Counted from the first letter of the stretch, positions 9,437-18,870 are shown. The stretch: DNA of 64,000 nucleotides from Synechococcus sp. CS-1331 (GCA_025127975.1 JAHLYQ010000041.1:62001-126000); one strand, 5' to 3'. The notes: a model not told the origin generated them from the sequence alone. Numbers and translations: made by a program.

Positions 9437-10384
9437 TCAGGCGGCCTGCTGGTAGTTGCTCATCAGCCGCAGTTTCATGATCGCCTTGGCCTCCAGCTGG
9501 CGCACCCGCTCGCGGGAGACGTTGATCAGCCTGCCGATCTCTGCGAGGGTGAGGGGATCGGAACCCTCCAGGCCAAAGCGCAGCTTGAGAATTTTCTGCT
9601 CCCGCTCATTCAGCTGGGAGAGCCAGGCGCCCAGGTGCTCTTTCTGGATATGGCGGTCCATCGAGTCCATGTGCTCGTTGCTGGCCGGATCTGCGATCAG
9701 TTCCCCCAGGGTGCTGCGGTCTTCTTCGCCGCGGGCATGGGCATCGAGCGAGGCGCAGGGGGCGCTCTGGGTCATCAGCTCCTCCAGTTCATGGGGAGCC
9801 ATGTCCATGGCGTGGGCGAGCTCCAGCCGGTTGGGTTGGCGACCCAGTCGATGGGAAAGCTCCCGACTGATGCGGCGCATCTTGGAGAGCTTTTCACTGA
9901 TGTGAATCGGGAGGCGAATGGTGCGGGCGCTGTTGTCGATTGCCCTGGTCATCCCTTGGCGGATCCACCAGTAGGCATAGGTGGAGAATTTGTACCCCAT
10001 TGCCGGGTCAAATTTGTCGACGGCCCTCTCCAGGCCAATCGCCCCTTCCTGAACCAGATCGAGCAGCTCCAGCCCCTGGTTTTGATACTTCTTGGCCACG
10101 CTGACGACTAGGCGCAGGTTGGCCGCCATCATGCGGTCGCGGGCCCGCTGGGCCATGCGCAGTTGGCGTTTGTGCCTGGGGGTGTGCTCCTCGGCAGGTA
10201 GCTCCTGCAGCTTTTTGCCCGCCTGCACGTGGTGGGCCAGCTCGATTTCTTCGGCTGCGGTGAGCAGGGGCACCCTGCCGATGGTGCTCAGATACCAGCC
10301 GATCGAATCGGCACTGACTCGACCGCCGGTGCGGGGCAGCACAACCTTGGCTTTGGCAGGTTTTGCTGCTGTTGTGGACGCCAT
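9437..10384 (-). CDS. RpoD-like group 2 sigma-70 factor
   Basis: A sigma-70 factor of about 315 residues with region 1.2 (VSADSIGWYLSTIGRVPLLTAAEEIEL), region 2 (MMAANLRLVVSVAKKYQNQG, LDLVQEGAIGLERAVDKFDP, FSTYAYWWIRQGMTRAID), region 3 and region 4 (LSQLNEREQKILKLRFGLEG, LAEIGRLINVSRERVRQLEA). There is no long region 1.1, as expected for a non-essential group 2 sigma (SigB-E class) responding to stress or carbon/nitrogen state. The ATG at 10384 is chosen because upstream residues lack homology-like character; an in-frame GTG at 10528 would add 48 residues. Followed by the phytol-kinase-like gene after 4 bases. Confidence 0.92.
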   Translation of the reverse strand: MASTTAAKPAKAKVVLPRTGGRVSADSIGWYLSTIGRVPLLTAAEEIELAHHVQAGKKLQELPAEEHTPRHKRQLRMAQRARDRMMAANLRLVVSVAKKYQNQGLELLDLVQEGAIGLERAVDKFDPAMGYKFSTYAYWWIRQGMTRAIDNSARTIRLPIHISEKLSKMRRISRELSHRLGRQPNRLELAHAMDMAPHELEELMTQSAPCASLDAHARGEEDRSTLGELIADPASNEHMDSMDRHIQKEHLGAWLSQLNEREQKILKLRFGLEGSDPLTLAEIGRLINVSRERVRQLEAKAIMKLRLMSNYQQAA

Positions 10385-10611
10385 TAAGGATGGCGGTTGG
10401 CTTGATAGCTCTGATGGCGATCGCTCCGCAACGTTGCTGTCAACAACGTCAGGAACGGATTGCAAAGGCGTCCCCACACCCAAGCCTCCGAATTGAATTT
10501 GACAGGAATGTAGCACTCCTGTGCACACTGCCTCTTGATTGGTAAGGCTTCCTGTATGGATTGCTGCCGTTCAATAAGGTTGCGCCGGTTTTTCCAAGCC
10601 ATTTTCCAGGC

Positions 10612-12750
10612 CTAAGTGGCTGCTATCAGGCCGCCTCGCCAGCGCTTCACCATTTCTTGCTGCACGAGATGTTGTTCGCCCCCATGCTGACGCTTGTGGA
10701 ACTGGCCCTCACTGTTCATGTGCCAGGCACCGGTGTCTTGAAGGTATAAATCGAGAATCTGTTCGAGCTGGTGGCGCAGGCGCGGATCCTCAATCTGCGC
10801 AACGGCTTCCACGCGCCTGTCAAGGTTTCGTGACATCCAGTCGGCGCTGCCGATGAACAATTCGGCTTCGCCGCCATTGCCAAACCAAAAGATGCGCGAA
10901 TGCTCGAGAAAACGCCCGATGACGCTGATCACAGTGATGCCCTCGCTGATGCCCTCGAGAGCTGGCCTGAGGCTGCACATGCCCCGCACCACCAGTTCGA
11001 TGGTCACCCCAGCCTGGGAGGCTTCGTAGAGCAGGGCGATAATTGCCGGGTCGACCAGGGAATTGATCTTGGCCCGAATATGGCCCCCCCGGCCGGCCTG
11101 GGCGTGGTCGATTTCACGCCGGATCAGGCCTTCCATGCGGCTGCGCAGGGTGACGGGTGCGACCAGTAGCCGCCGGAAGCTCTGCTGTTTGGAGAAGCCG
11201 GTCAGGTAGTTGAACAGTTCCACCAGGTCGGCCCCGAATTCGGGCCGGGCGGTGAGCAGGCCGATGTCGGTGTAGAGGCTGGAAGTTTTGGAGTTGTAGT
11301 TGCCGGTGCCGATGTGCACGTAGCTATTGAGACGCTCCTTTTCCTTGCGTACCACCAGCAGGATCTTGGTGTGGGTTTTGAGGCCCAGCACGCCGTAGAC
11401 CACGTGCACCCCTGATGCCTCCAGCTGCTTGGCCCACTGGATGTTGTTGTCTTCGTCAAACCGGGCCTTGAGCTCGACCAGGGCCATCACTTGCTTGCCG
11501 TTTTCGGCTGCCCGGATCAGGGCTGCCACCACAGCTGAATTTTTTGAGGTGCGGTACAGGGTCATCTTGATCGCCAGCACCAGGGGGTCATCGGCGGCCT
11601 GGTTGAGGAATTCCTCGACCGAGGTGGAGAACAGGTCGTAGGGGTGATGGAGCAGGACGTCTCCGCGACGGATCACTGAGAAGATGCTCTCGAATTCCTC
11701 CGCTTTGATCGAGCCGTCTTCCAGCTGGCCCTTCTGGGTGCGGGCCAGGGCGGGGGAGGTGCGGCCCTTATGGGGCTTGAACTTCAGCTGGGGCAATGGG
11801 ATGGCGACCAGGCTCATCAGGTCGTCGAGGCCCAGGGGGCCATTCACCCGGTAGACGTCCTCGGCTTCCACAGCGGTGCCTTCCATCAGTAGTTGCACCA
11901 CCACCTCGGGCATTTCGTCTGCCACTTCCAGCCGCACCACCTCGCCGCCGCGGCGACGTTTGCGCAGCCCCTCCTCCAGGGCCTCCATCAGGTCATCGGC
12001 TTCCAGGTCACGCAGTTCCAGGTCTGCGTCGCGGGTGACGCGGAAGAAGTAGTGACCTTCCACATGCATGCCAGGGAACAGCAGCCTGAGGTTGAAGGCC
12101 ACCACCTGCTCCAGTGGCACGGCTGTGTACATCGGCTCGGGCTGTTTTCCGCTCAGCTGGGCAGGAATCTGAACAAAGCGGGGCAGGTTTTTCTGGGGCA
12201 CCTTCACCCGGGCGAACTCCTGCTGGCCCGTATCCGGATCCCGCACCAGGGCGGCCACGTTGAGGCTGAGGTTGCTGATGAAGGGGAAGGGGTGGGAGGG
12301 ATCCACCGCCAGGGGGGTCAGCACCGGGAAGATTGCGTTCTGGAAGTAGGTCTCGATCCACGCGCGCTGGCCCTCGTTGAGGTTGGCGTAGTCGATCAGG
12401 TGAACGCCGTAGCTGGAGAGCTGGCTCTTGAGTGAATGGCGGTAGTGCTGCTGCTGGATCTCCAGCAGGGGCCGCAGCTTGGCGCGGATCGCCTGGAGCT
12501 GCTGCTGGGCGGTGAGGCCGTCGTCGCTGAGGGTGCTTACGCCCGCTTCGATCTGGGACTTCAGTGATGCCACCCGCACCATGAAGAATTCGTCGAGGTT
12601 GTTGCTGAAGATGGCGCTGAACTTGGCCTGCTCCAGCAGGGGCGTGTACTCGTCGAGGGCCTGGGCCAGCACCCGGTAGTTGAAATCGAGCCAGCTCAGC
12701 TCGCGGTTGATGTAGAGCTCAGGGGCCAGCAGCGCCTCAGTTTTTGCCAT
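10612..12750 (-). CDS. ppk1: Polyphosphate kinase 1
   Basis: A 712-residue PPK1, which reversibly polymerises the ATP gamma-phosphate into polyphosphate. The N-terminal domain starts YINRELSWLDFNYRVLAQA. Catalytic-domain motifs include the histidine region LGLKTHTKILLVVRKE, the segment YVHIGTGNYNSKTSSLYTDIG and the C-terminal IFWFGNGGEAELFIGSADWMSRNLDRRVE. It follows the MFS transporter gene on the same strand with a 42-base gap. Polyphosphate storage fits an organism that also carries a putative extracellular phytase-like protein in this window, but no regulatory site links them. Confidence 0.96.
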   Translation of the reverse strand: MAKTEALLAPELYINRELSWLDFNYRVLAQALDEYTPLLEQAKFSAIFSNNLDEFFMVRVASLKSQIEAGVSTLSDDGLTAQQQLQAIRAKLRPLLEIQQQHYRHSLKSQLSSYGVHLIDYANLNEGQRAWIETYFQNAIFPVLTPLAVDPSHPFPFISNLSLNVAALVRDPDTGQQEFARVKVPQKNLPRFVQIPAQLSGKQPEPMYTAVPLEQVVAFNLRLLFPGMHVEGHYFFRVTRDADLELRDLEADDLMEALEEGLRKRRRGGEVVRLEVADEMPEVVVQLLMEGTAVEAEDVYRVNGPLGLDDLMSLVAIPLPQLKFKPHKGRTSPALARTQKGQLEDGSIKAEEFESIFSVIRRGDVLLHHPYDLFSTSVEEFLNQAADDPLVLAIKMTLYRTSKNSAVVAALIRAAENGKQVMALVELKARFDEDNNIQWAKQLEASGVHVVYGVLGLKTHTKILLVVRKEKERLNSYVHIGTGNYNSKTSSLYTDIGLLTARPEFGADLVELFNYLTGFSKQQSFRRLLVAPVTLRSRMEGLIRREIDHAQAGRGGHIRAKINSLVDPAIIALLYEASQAGVTIELVVRGMCSLRPALEGISEGITVISVIGRFLEHSRIFWFGNGGEAELFIGSADWMSRNLDRRVEAVAQIEDPRLRHQLEQILDLYLQDTGAWHMNSEGQFHKRQHGGEQHLVQQEMVKRWRGGLIAAT

Positions 12751-12792
12751 GGCCGTGCCGCCCCGGGCTCGATGGTTCGCAAGGTAGCAATC

Positions 12793-14127
12793 TCAGCCTT
12801 CTGAACCGTGTATCGAGGTTGTCATCCCCCCTGGACCCTGGCCCGGCAGGCCGCCAGCCACCAGCAGGGCCACCCCCACCAGCAGGGCGATGCCAAGCCA
12901 GAAGGGGCTCTGGCGACCGCTGGTTTCGTAGGCCAGGCCCGCCAGGGGCGGCCCCAGGAAGCTGCCCAGGCTCTGCAGCCCCTGGAGGCTGCCCAGGGCG
13001 GCGCCCTGGCCCTCGCTATCGAGTCGGCGCGACACCAGGCTGCGCAGGCAGGGGGTGACCAGGCCGGTGCCGAGGGCCAGGATCGCCACGGCGCTGAACA
13101 CCACCGGCTGGGCGTTGGCCTTTGTGGCCAGGGGGATCAGCAGGCAGCCGGCGATTACAAAGCCCAGGCCGGCCAGGGTGAGGCGCCATTCACCGCAGAG
13201 TTTCACCAGGGGGCCGATCAGGCCGCCCTGCACCACCGTGGCCACTACGCCCACCACCAGGAAGGCCGCCGCCGCCAGGCCGGGCCCCCAGTTGAAGGCC
13301 TGTTTAAAATAGAGCACCAGCACGGCGGTGAAGCCGTTGAAGGCCAGAAAAAACAGAAAAAAGGCCACGCACAGCCGCCGCACCTGGGGGTTGGTGAACA
13401 CCCGCTGCAGGGCGGCAAAGGGGTTGAGATCCCGTTTGCGTGGCATCGCCCGCCGGGCCGCCGCCGGGTGGGTTTCCGGCAGCAGGGCGAGCACCAGCAC
13501 CAGGTTGAGTGCGGCGATGGCCACCGCCAGCACCAGCGGCAGGGTGACGTTGATCTGGCCGAGCAGCCCCCCCAGGGCCGGGCCGAGGATGAAACCCAGG
13601 CCAAAGGCCACACCGATCAGGCCGAAGGCCTTGGCCCGTTTTTCCGGCGGCGAGATGTCGGCCAGCACGGCACTGGCGGTGGCGGCGGTGCCGCCGCTTA
13701 CCCCATCGATCAGCCGGGCGGCAAACAACAGGGCCAGGGGCAGCCCGGCGGCGTCAGCGGCCGGCCAGAGGCTCCGCCAGGGCAGGCTGACGGTGAGGGC
13801 AAACAGGGCCAGGCCCAGCACCGAGCCCGCCACGCAGATGCTGATCACCGGTTTGCGGCCGAAGCGGTCGCTGAGGGCGCCGATCAGGGGCGTGAAGGCA
13901 AACTGGGCTACCGCATAGCTGCCGGCCAGCAGACCCAGCACCCGGCCGTCGCCGGTGAAGCTCGCCAGCAGGAAGGGCAACAGCGGAAACACGATCGACT
14001 CCCCCAGCCGGTCGTTGAGCAGGGTGAGGAAGGCGCAGAAGAAGGTGGAGGGGCGGGAGATGGCCGGGCGGCTGGGATTCCTCACGTTATGGGGGGAGGC
14101 AAGGACGGTTGGCGCCGGGCATTCCAT
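12793..14127 (-). CDS. MFS transporter (drug efflux/TetA-like)
   Basis: A 444-residue membrane protein with about 12 predicted transmembrane helices. The loop 2-3 signature [13 protein letters not shown] and the motif [34 protein letters not shown] are those of TetA-like drug/H+ antiporters. The substrate is unknown. The first about 25 residues are hydrophilic and may be an overlong start. Located upstream of ppk1 on the same strand and divergent from moaC, with 34 bases between the two starts, so the promoters must overlap. Confidence 0.85.
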   Translation of the reverse strand: MECPAPTVLASPHNVRNPSRPAISRPSTFFCAFLTLLNDRLGESIVFPLLPFLLASFTGDGRVLGLLAGSYAVAQFAFTPLIGALSDRFGRKPVISICVAGSVLGLALFALTVSLPWRSLWPAADAAGLPLALLFAARLIDGVSGGTAATASAVLADISPPEKRAKAFGLIGVAFGLGFILGPALGGLLGQINVTLPLVLAVAIAALNLVLVLALLPETHPAAARRAMPRKRDLNPFAALQRVFTNPQVRRLCVAFFLFFLAFNGFTAVLVLYFKQAFNWGPGLAAAAFLVVGVVATVVQGGLIGPLVKLCGEWRLTLAGLGFVIAGCLLIPLATKANAQPVVFSAVAILALGTGLVTPCLRSLVSRRLDSEGQGAALGSLQGLQSLGSFLGPPLAGLAYETSGRQSPFWLGIALLVGVALLVAGGLPGQGPGGMTTSIHGSEG

Positions 14128-14161
14128 GCTTGGGCCTGGCGCCCGGTTTGAGGAGGAGGAG

Positions 14162-14647
14162 ATGACAGCACCCCAGTTGAGTCACCTCAATGCCGCCGGC
14201 GAGGTGCACATGGTGGAGGTGGGCGATCGGCCCGCCACCGCCCGCCAGGCCACCGCTGAGGGGTTCATCAGCATGGAGGCGGCCACCCTGGCCCTGGTGC
14301 TGGAGGGCCGCGCCCCCAAGGGGGATGTGCTGGCGGTGGCGCGGGTGGCGGCAATCCAGGCCGCCAAGCGCACCTGGGAGCTGATTCCCCTCTGCCACCC
14401 GATCGCCCTCAGCGGCGTGAGTGTGCAGCTCGAGCCCGCCGCCGATGGCAGTGGCCTGCGGCTGCTCGCCACCGCCCGCACCACCGGTCCCACCGGGGTG
14501 GAGATGGAGGCGCTCACGGCCGTGCAGGTGGGCCTGCTCACCCTCTACGACATGCTCAAGAGCGCCGATCCGGCCATGACCATCGGTCCGGTGCGGCTGC
14601 TGGCCAAGAGTGGCGGCCGCGGTGGGGAGTGGCAACGGCATGGGTGA
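14162..14647 (+). CDS. moaC: Cyclic pyranopterin monophosphate synthase
   Basis: A 161-residue MoaC, which turns the MoaA product (3',8-cyclo-7,8-dihydro-GTP) into cyclic pyranopterin monophosphate in molybdenum cofactor synthesis. The motifs [17 protein letters not shown] and [25 protein letters not shown] match the catalytic face. A strong GAGGAGGAG site precedes the ATG at 14162; the frame is open further upstream but without homology. The stop overlaps the moeA start by 8 bases (ATGGGTGA), indicating translational coupling. Confidence 0.95.
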   Translation: MTAPQLSHLNAAGEVHMVEVGDRPATARQATAEGFISMEAATLALVLEGRAPKGDVLAVARVAAIQAAKRTWELIPLCHPIALSGVSVQLEPAADGSGLRLLATARTTGPTGVEMEALTAVQVGLLTLYDMLKSADPAMTIGPVRLLAKSGGRGGEWQRHG

Positions 14648-15875
14648 ACCCTTCGGCCCGGAGGGCCTGCCGCTGGAGCTGGCCCGCGAGCGGATTCTGG
14701 AGCAGCTCCAACCCCTTGGGCTGGTGGAACAGCTGCCCTTGGCGGCCTGTCTGGGCCGTATCACCGCTGAGCCGGTGCTGGCTGGCGAGGCTGTGCCGGG
14801 CTTTCGGGCCTCGATCATGGATGGCTACGCCATTCCCGGATCCGAGCAGCCGCTGGTGGGAGCCCGCTGGCGCCTGCGGGGCACCTCGGCCGCCGGTGCC
14901 CCCTTTGGCGCAGCTGTGGCAGCGGGCGAGGCGGTGCGGATCCTCACCGGCGCCGTGGTGCCCGAGGGCAGTGGCCGGGTGCTGCCCCAGGAGCTGGTGG
15001 GTGTGGAGGCGGATCAGCTGGAGCTGCTCAAGCCCTGTGGAGCCTCCGTTTGGATCCGCGGGCCCGAAGAGGAGGCGGCTGCGGGTCAGGAGCTGGTGGC
15101 GGCGGGCCAGCGGCTGGGGGTGGCGGAGCTGGGACGCCTGGCCAGTTGCGGGGTGTGCCAGCTGAAGGTGACCCAGCGGCCGCGGCTGGGTCTGTTGATC
15201 AGTGGTGATGAGTTGTTGCCGCCAGGGAGGCAGCGGGCTCCGGGCCAAATCTGGGAGAGCAATTCGGCCTTGCTCACGGCTCTGCTCAACCGACTCGGTT
15301 ATGCGGTGGCCGATCAACGGGTGGTTGGGGACCAACCGGAGCCGTTGCGGGCTGCCTTGCTGCAGCTGGCGGCCGGTTGCGATGTGGTGGTGAGCACCGG
15401 TGGGGTTTCCGCCGGCGACAGCGACTGGATTCGGCCGCTGGTGGCGGAGCTGGGGGCCGTGAACTTCTGGAAGCTGTTCCTCAAGCCGGGGCGACCATTC
15501 GCCTGGGGCCAGGTGGCCGGGGTGCCCTTTTTCGGGCTGCCGGGCAATCCGGTGGCGGCGGCGGTCACGGCTTTGCAATTGCTCTGGCCAGCCCTGCAGC
15601 GGCTTGAGGGGGCGGAGCCCCAGTTGCTGCTGCGGCTGAAGGTGCGGCTGGAGGCGCCGCTGCGGCGGGGGGTGGGGCGGCCGGAGCTGGCCCGGGCCCA
15701 GCTCGTGGTGGCAGCTGATGGCGGACTGCTGGCCCGGGTGGCAGGGTCCCAGGCTTCCTCGCGGATCGGCTCGCTGCAGGGGGCGGATCTGCTGCTGGAG
15801 ATCCCGGCGGAGCTGGGGGCCCTGGAGGCGGGCACGGAGCTGTGGGCGCAGTTGCTGCGGCTGCCGCTGCTCTGA
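14640..15875 (+). CDS. moeA: Molybdopterin molybdenumtransferase MoeA
   Basis: A 411-residue MoeA that inserts molybdate into adenylylated molybdopterin. It has the N-terminal [10 protein letters not shown] motif, the central MogA-like fold with [13 protein letters not shown], and [30 protein letters not shown], followed by the C-terminal beta-barrel. The ATG at 14640 overlaps the moaC stop; an in-frame ATG 30 bases earlier inside moaC is less likely. It forms an operon with moaC. Confidence 0.95.
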   Translation: MGEPFGPEGLPLELARERILEQLQPLGLVEQLPLAACLGRITAEPVLAGEAVPGFRASIMDGYAIPGSEQPLVGARWRLRGTSAAGAPFGAAVAAGEAVRILTGAVVPEGSGRVLPQELVGVEADQLELLKPCGASVWIRGPEEEAAAGQELVAAGQRLGVAELGRLASCGVCQLKVTQRPRLGLLISGDELLPPGRQRAPGQIWESNSALLTALLNRLGYAVADQRVVGDQPEPLRAALLQLAAGCDVVVSTGGVSAGDSDWIRPLVAELGAVNFWKLFLKPGRPFAWGQVAGVPFFGLPGNPVAAAVTALQLLWPALQRLEGAEPQLLLRLKVRLEAPLRRGVGRPELARAQLVVAADGGLLARVAGSQASSRIGSLQGADLLLEIPAELGALEAGTELWAQLLRLPLL

Positions 15876-15919
15876 AGCGTGCGGTTGTTCGTATTGTTTA
15901 AGAACCTGGCACACGTGCG

Positions 15920-16189
15920 ATGCAGATCCTCTCGGCCAACGAGCTGAAGACCGCTGGGGTGAGTGCGATCACACGGGCGTTGGAGCACGAACGCGAGGCA
16001 GGCGTGACGGTTCGCGGCCGCCTCAGGTATGTGGTGCTGGAAGCTGAGGAGTTCCAGCGGCTGCGGGATCTGGAGCTGGAGTTGGCCCTGCAGGAGACAC
16101 GCGCTGATGTGGCCGCCGGGCGATGCGTTCAGGAGTCTGTGGATGATCACCTGGCGCGATTGGATGCCCTGGCGGCTGAGCGGCCTTGA
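15920..16189 (+). CDS. Phd/YefM-type antitoxin
   Basis: An 89-residue protein with N-terminal ILSANELKTAGVSAITRALEHEREAGVTVRG followed by YVVLEAEEFQRLRDLELELAL. The first part resembles the Phd/YefM DNA-binding fold, the helical acidic rest the toxin-binding tail. The gene lies 44 bases after moeA with a TATTGTTTA stretch between that may hold its own promoter. Its stop TGA overlaps the toxin TTG start (TTGA), so translation is coupled. Confidence 0.8.
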   Translation: MQILSANELKTAGVSAITRALEHEREAGVTVRGRLRYVVLEAEEFQRLRDLELELALQETRADVAAGRCVQESVDDHLARLDALAAERP

Positions 16190-16467
16190 GTTGGACCCTT
16201 CTGTTCACGGAGCGCTACAACCGGCGCGCGGCCCTTTTTCTGCAGCGTCACCCTGAGTTGCGTGACACCTACTGCAAGACGCTGCTGCTGCTGGAAGCGA
16301 ATCCGCGTCATCCGTCGTTGCGCTTGCATGCCCTCAAGGGGCGGTTGCAGGGCTTGCATTCCGTGTCGATCAACATCAGCTACAGGATCACCCTGGAGCT
16401 GATAATCGATGGCCAGCGCCTGATCCCTATTGATATTGGCAGTCACGACGCGGTGTACAGGAGCTGA
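16186..16467 (+). CDS. RelE/ParE-superfamily toxin
   Basis: A 93-residue basic protein of the RelE/YafQ type: FTERYNRRAALFLQRHPELRDTYCKTLLLLEANPRHPSLRLHALKGRLQGLHSVSINISYRITLELIIDG. The LHALKG, SYRI and C-terminal IGSHDAVYRS segments follow the family pattern of a ribosome-dependent mRNA interferase. It starts with TTG overlapping the antitoxin stop, consistent with lower toxin than antitoxin synthesis. It lies between moeA and the convergent moaE gene, an accessory pair inserted in the molybdopterin island. Confidence 0.85.
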   Translation: MSWTLLFTERYNRRAALFLQRHPELRDTYCKTLLLLEANPRHPSLRLHALKGRLQGLHSVSINISYRITLELIIDGQRLIPIDIGSHDAVYRS

Positions 16468-16478
16468 GGGGCATGGCT

Positions 16479-16928
16479 TTACAGGGCCGTATTGCCCGTG
16501 ATCCAGGCGCTGCTGCCATCGGCGTGCCACTCCCTTTTCCAGAAGGGGGCGTCGTGCTTGAGGGCTTCCAGCAGCTCCTGGCAGCAGCGCTGGGCCGGGC
16601 CGCGGCGGTCGGCGCCGATGGCCACCAGCACGATTGGGTCTCCCGGCAACACCAGACCAATCCGATGTCTCACCAGCACTGCAGTCGCCCCGTGCTGGCC
16701 TGCGGCGGCGGCCGCCAGGGAGGCGATGCAGGCCTCGGTCATGCCGGGGTAGTGCTCCAGCTCCAGAGCTGTGAGGGGCGAGTCGTTGGCGCCGCTGGGG
16801 CGCACTCGGCCCACGAAATGACTCTCGGCCGCAGGCAGCATTCCCAGCTCTGCAGCCAGCAATTGATGCCACTCGGCCAGGGCCTGCAGCGGCTCAAACG
16901 GCTCCGCTTCCAGCTGGATTGCCAACAT
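16479..16928 (-). CDS. moaE: Molybdopterin synthase catalytic subunit MoaE
   Basis: A 149-residue MoaE, the large subunit of molybdopterin synthase, which puts two dithiolene sulphurs on cyclic pyranopterin monophosphate using MoaD thiocarboxylate. Conserved segments are HFVGRVRP, LELEHYPGMTE, VLVRHRIGLVLPGD and LKHDAPFWKREW with the catalytic lysines. The ATG at 16928 (MLAIQLEAEPF) is preferred over a longer in-frame start that would run back into moaD. It begins 4 bases after the moaD stop. Confidence 0.93.
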   Translation of the reverse strand: MLAIQLEAEPFEPLQALAEWHQLLAAELGMLPAAESHFVGRVRPSGANDSPLTALELEHYPGMTEACIASLAAAAAGQHGATAVLVRHRIGLVLPGDPIVLVAIGADRRGPAQRCCQELLEALKHDAPFWKREWHADGSSAWITGNTAL

Positions 16929-16932
16929 CGCG

Positions 16933-17199
16933 TCAGCCACCACTGATCGGTGGCAGGAAGGCCAGCTCATCGCCAGCGGCCAGGCTTGCGTCCCAGGTGG
17001 CGAACTGCTGGTTGATTGCCACGCGCACGCCGGCGGGGGGATGGGCGGGCTGCAGACCCAGTTGCCGCCAAAGCTGGTGAGGTGTGGCGTCAGCTGCTGG
17101 GGCTAGCTCGACCAGTTGCTCGCTCCAGCCCATCGCTTCTCGCAAGCCGGCGAAAAGGTGCACCTGCACTTGCGATGGCGGATCAGCGGAGACGGCCAT
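16933..17199 (-). CDS. moaD: Molybdopterin synthase sulphur carrier MoaD
   Basis: An 88-residue ubiquitin-fold protein with VQVHLFAGLREAMGWSEQLVEL at the N-terminus and the required C-terminal Gly-Gly (LAFLPPISGG) that becomes a thiocarboxylate. It is co-transcribed with moaE. The start at 17199 (MAVSADPPS) is favoured by the family's short N-terminus. Divergent from moaB with 89 bases between starts. Confidence 0.92.
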   Translation of the reverse strand: MAVSADPPSQVQVHLFAGLREAMGWSEQLVELAPAADATPHQLWRQLGLQPAHPPAGVRVAINQQFATWDASLAAGDELAFLPPISGG

Positions 17200-17288
17200 G
17201 GCTTGCAGGGGCAGGGTTCGGGCGGAGTGATCACTATCGAGCGCCTGGCTCCGCCACTCAGAATGCCCCAAACGCCTGAGCCCTGCCC

Positions 17289-17810
17289 GTGAGCCTTGCC
17301 ATCGCCCTGCTCACGGTGTCGGACACGCGCACCCTGGAAGACGACCGCAGCGGTGACGCCCTGCAGCAGCGCCTCGAGGCGGCCGGCCACCGGCTGGTGC
17401 AGCGCCTGCTGGTGCCAGACGACCGCTATCAGATCCGCTCTGAAGTGAGCCGCTGGATTGCCGATGCAGGCGTGCAGGTGGTGATCAGCTCTGGCGGCAC
17501 CGGGCTCACCGGCCGCGACGGCACGCCGGAGGCGGTGGCGCCCCTGCTCGACAAGACGATCGAGGGCTTCGGAGAGTTGTTTCGGGTGCTTTCGTTTGAA
17601 ACGATCGGCACCAGCAGCCTGCAGAGCCGAGCCCTGGCGGGAGTTGCCAACGGCACCGTGATCTTCGTGCTGCCGGGATCCCTCGATGCGGTGCAAACTG
17701 CCTGGGATCGCCTGATCTCCGCCCAGCTCAATGGCGCCACCCGACCCTGCAACCTGGTTCAGCTGCTGCCGCGGTTGCGAGAGTCGCAGGATGGGCAGGC
17801 TGGCCCATAA
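17289..17810 (+). CDS. moaB: Molybdenum cofactor protein MoaB/MogA (molybdopterin adenylyltransferase type)
   Basis: A 173-residue protein of the MoaB/Mog fold with LTVSDTRTLEDDRSGDALQQRL, VVISSGGTGLTGRDGTPEAV and VANGTVIFVLPGSLDAVQTAWDRL. This family adenylylates molybdopterin before MoeA inserts molybdenum. It starts with GTG at 17289, the only suitable codon just before the first strand. A weak 5-bp hairpin (17813-17827) follows the stop without a T-run. Confidence 0.92.
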   Translation: MSLAIALLTVSDTRTLEDDRSGDALQQRLEAAGHRLVQRLLVPDDRYQIRSEVSRWIADAGVQVVISSGGTGLTGRDGTPEAVAPLLDKTIEGFGELFRVLSFETIGTSSLQSRALAGVANGTVIFVLPGSLDAVQTAWDRLISAQLNGATRPCNLVQLLPRLRESQDGQAGP

Positions 17811-17909
17811 GCCTCAGCAACCCTGAGATCTTGCTCCTTGCAGGGGGAGTACATCCAGGGGGTAGAGGTCAGGAGTGGGTTAGGAAGGGAGAGTTCAATC
17901 CTTTTCTTG

Positions 17910-18113
17910 ATGATGGCGCAGGATCAACTGCAGGCCTTGCTGCTCCAGCTAAAAGACGATGCGGAGTTACAGGAAAAGCTCAAGGGCGCAGCTGATCTTG
18001 ATGCTGCCGTAACCGTTGCCAAGGCGGCAGGATTTGATGTCTCCAAGGCTGATTGGCTCTCCAATAAGCGCCTCATCGGTGCCCATTTGCTATGGGAGTG
18101 GAACTGGATCTGA
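17910..18113 (+). CDS. Nif11-like leader-type small protein
   Basis: A 67-residue protein MMAQDQLQALLLQLKDDAEL followed by QEKLKGAADLDAAVTVAKAAGFDVS, the Nif11 pattern of two short helices and an AKAAGF turn. Nif11-like domains serve as leader peptides of some ribosomally made peptides and are common as stand-alone small proteins in picocyanobacteria. The C-terminus, LIGAHLLWEWNWI, is Trp-rich and has neither Cys residues nor a Gly-Gly cleavage site. No modifying enzyme lies nearby. Start is one of two adjacent ATGs. Confidence 0.8.
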   Translation: MMAQDQLQALLLQLKDDAELQEKLKGAADLDAAVTVAKAAGFDVSKADWLSNKRLIGAHLLWEWNWI

Positions 18114-18257
18114 ACGAAGGGGCCGCCCAGGGGTTGCTGGCGCGGTTGCCAGAGGCAGAAGCCTTGCCTTTGTGTGTCAAACAAAACGGGTATTTTTACT
18201 CATCTCTGGACTGAATAAGGCTACCTAGCATAGGTACAGATAGTTGAGGAAAGTGAG

Positions 18258-18473
18258 ATGACTACCTGTCAAATGCAATCCACCGCCGCCCTGCATCAAC
18301 TCAAAGAACTGGTCCGGCGCGATCCCGCCTTCACTGCCGCTCTGCTGGCTACCCGGTCAACCCAGGAGGCCGCCAAACTGGCAGCCGTCAACCACATCTC
18401 CGTGACACCTGAAGCGCTATGGCGCCATCGGGGAACTTTCATGGCTGGAGGTATGCCCACTTGGCGAGGCTGA
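18258..18473 (+). CDS. Second small Nif11-like protein with C-terminal Gly-Gly motif
   Basis: A 71-residue protein. Residues 9-50 (LHQLKELVRRDPAFTAALLA, then AAKLAAVNHISVTPEALW) share the helix-helix-turn layout of Nif11 proteins, though more divergent than its neighbour. It ends in FMAGGMPTWRG: a Gly-Gly followed by six residues. GAGGAAAGTGAG upstream gives a clear ribosome site. It lies 144 bases after the first Nif11-like gene. Function unknown; leader-peptide-like origin is an inference from composition. Confidence 0.65.
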   Translation: MTTCQMQSTAALHQLKELVRRDPAFTAALLATRSTQEAAKLAAVNHISVTPEALWRHRGTFMAGGMPTWRG

Positions 18474-18480
18474 TCCAGTC

Positions 18481-18870
18481 TTAGGTCTGATCCATGGCAT
18501 TCAGCATGTGGTCCATCGCGAGCCCATGCTCGCACTGGGGGCTAAATAAAATAACCTCAGAGTCCTTGACAGACCGCACGCTGTGCCCTGGTGGCCAGTA
18601 AAATAAATCATTTTCCTTGCAGGTATCAACAGTGCCATCTGTATAGGTCACAACTAACTCCCCAGATATCATGTAGCCCCAATGGGGTGCATGGCAGGCA
18701 TCATCTTTGAGGCCCTTCAGAAGGGGTGCGATGTCAGTGCCGGCACCTAGGGAGAAATATTCACCCCCCATTTTCCCGAAACCTGTTGCATCGCCAAAAT
18801 CCGTGGCAACGCGGGCGATCGCGCCAGGAACATTGATCTTGGCGGGTATTTGATCTTTTTGTATGCGCAT
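18481..18870 (-). CDS. Cupin domain protein
   Basis: A 129-residue single-domain cupin. Metal-site-like motifs are HAPHWGYMISGELVVTYTDG (cupin 1) and FYWPPGHSVRSVKDSEVILFSP (cupin 2). The start ATG at 18870 (MRIQKDQIPAKI) is favoured; an in-frame GTG at 18933 adds 21 residues without family character. The gene is visibly AT-richer than the flanking moa genes, suggesting separate ancestry. It is downstream of moaA on the same strand. Substrate unknown. Confidence 0.78.
   Translation of the reverse strand: MRIQKDQIPAKINVPGAIARVATDFGDATGFGKMGGEYFSLGAGTDIAPLLKGLKDDACHAPHWGYMISGELVVTYTDGTVDTCKENDLFYWPPGHSVRSVKDSEVILFSPQCEHGLAMDHMLNAMDQT

Noticed and set aside
12808..14151. A 447-codon plus-strand frame opposite the MFS transporter
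   Set aside because: Gln/Gly/Ala-rich low-complexity shadow of a membrane protein gene.
14556..15914. A 452-codon minus-strand frame opposite moeA
   Set aside because: Gln/Pro/His-rich shadow; MoeA is intact.
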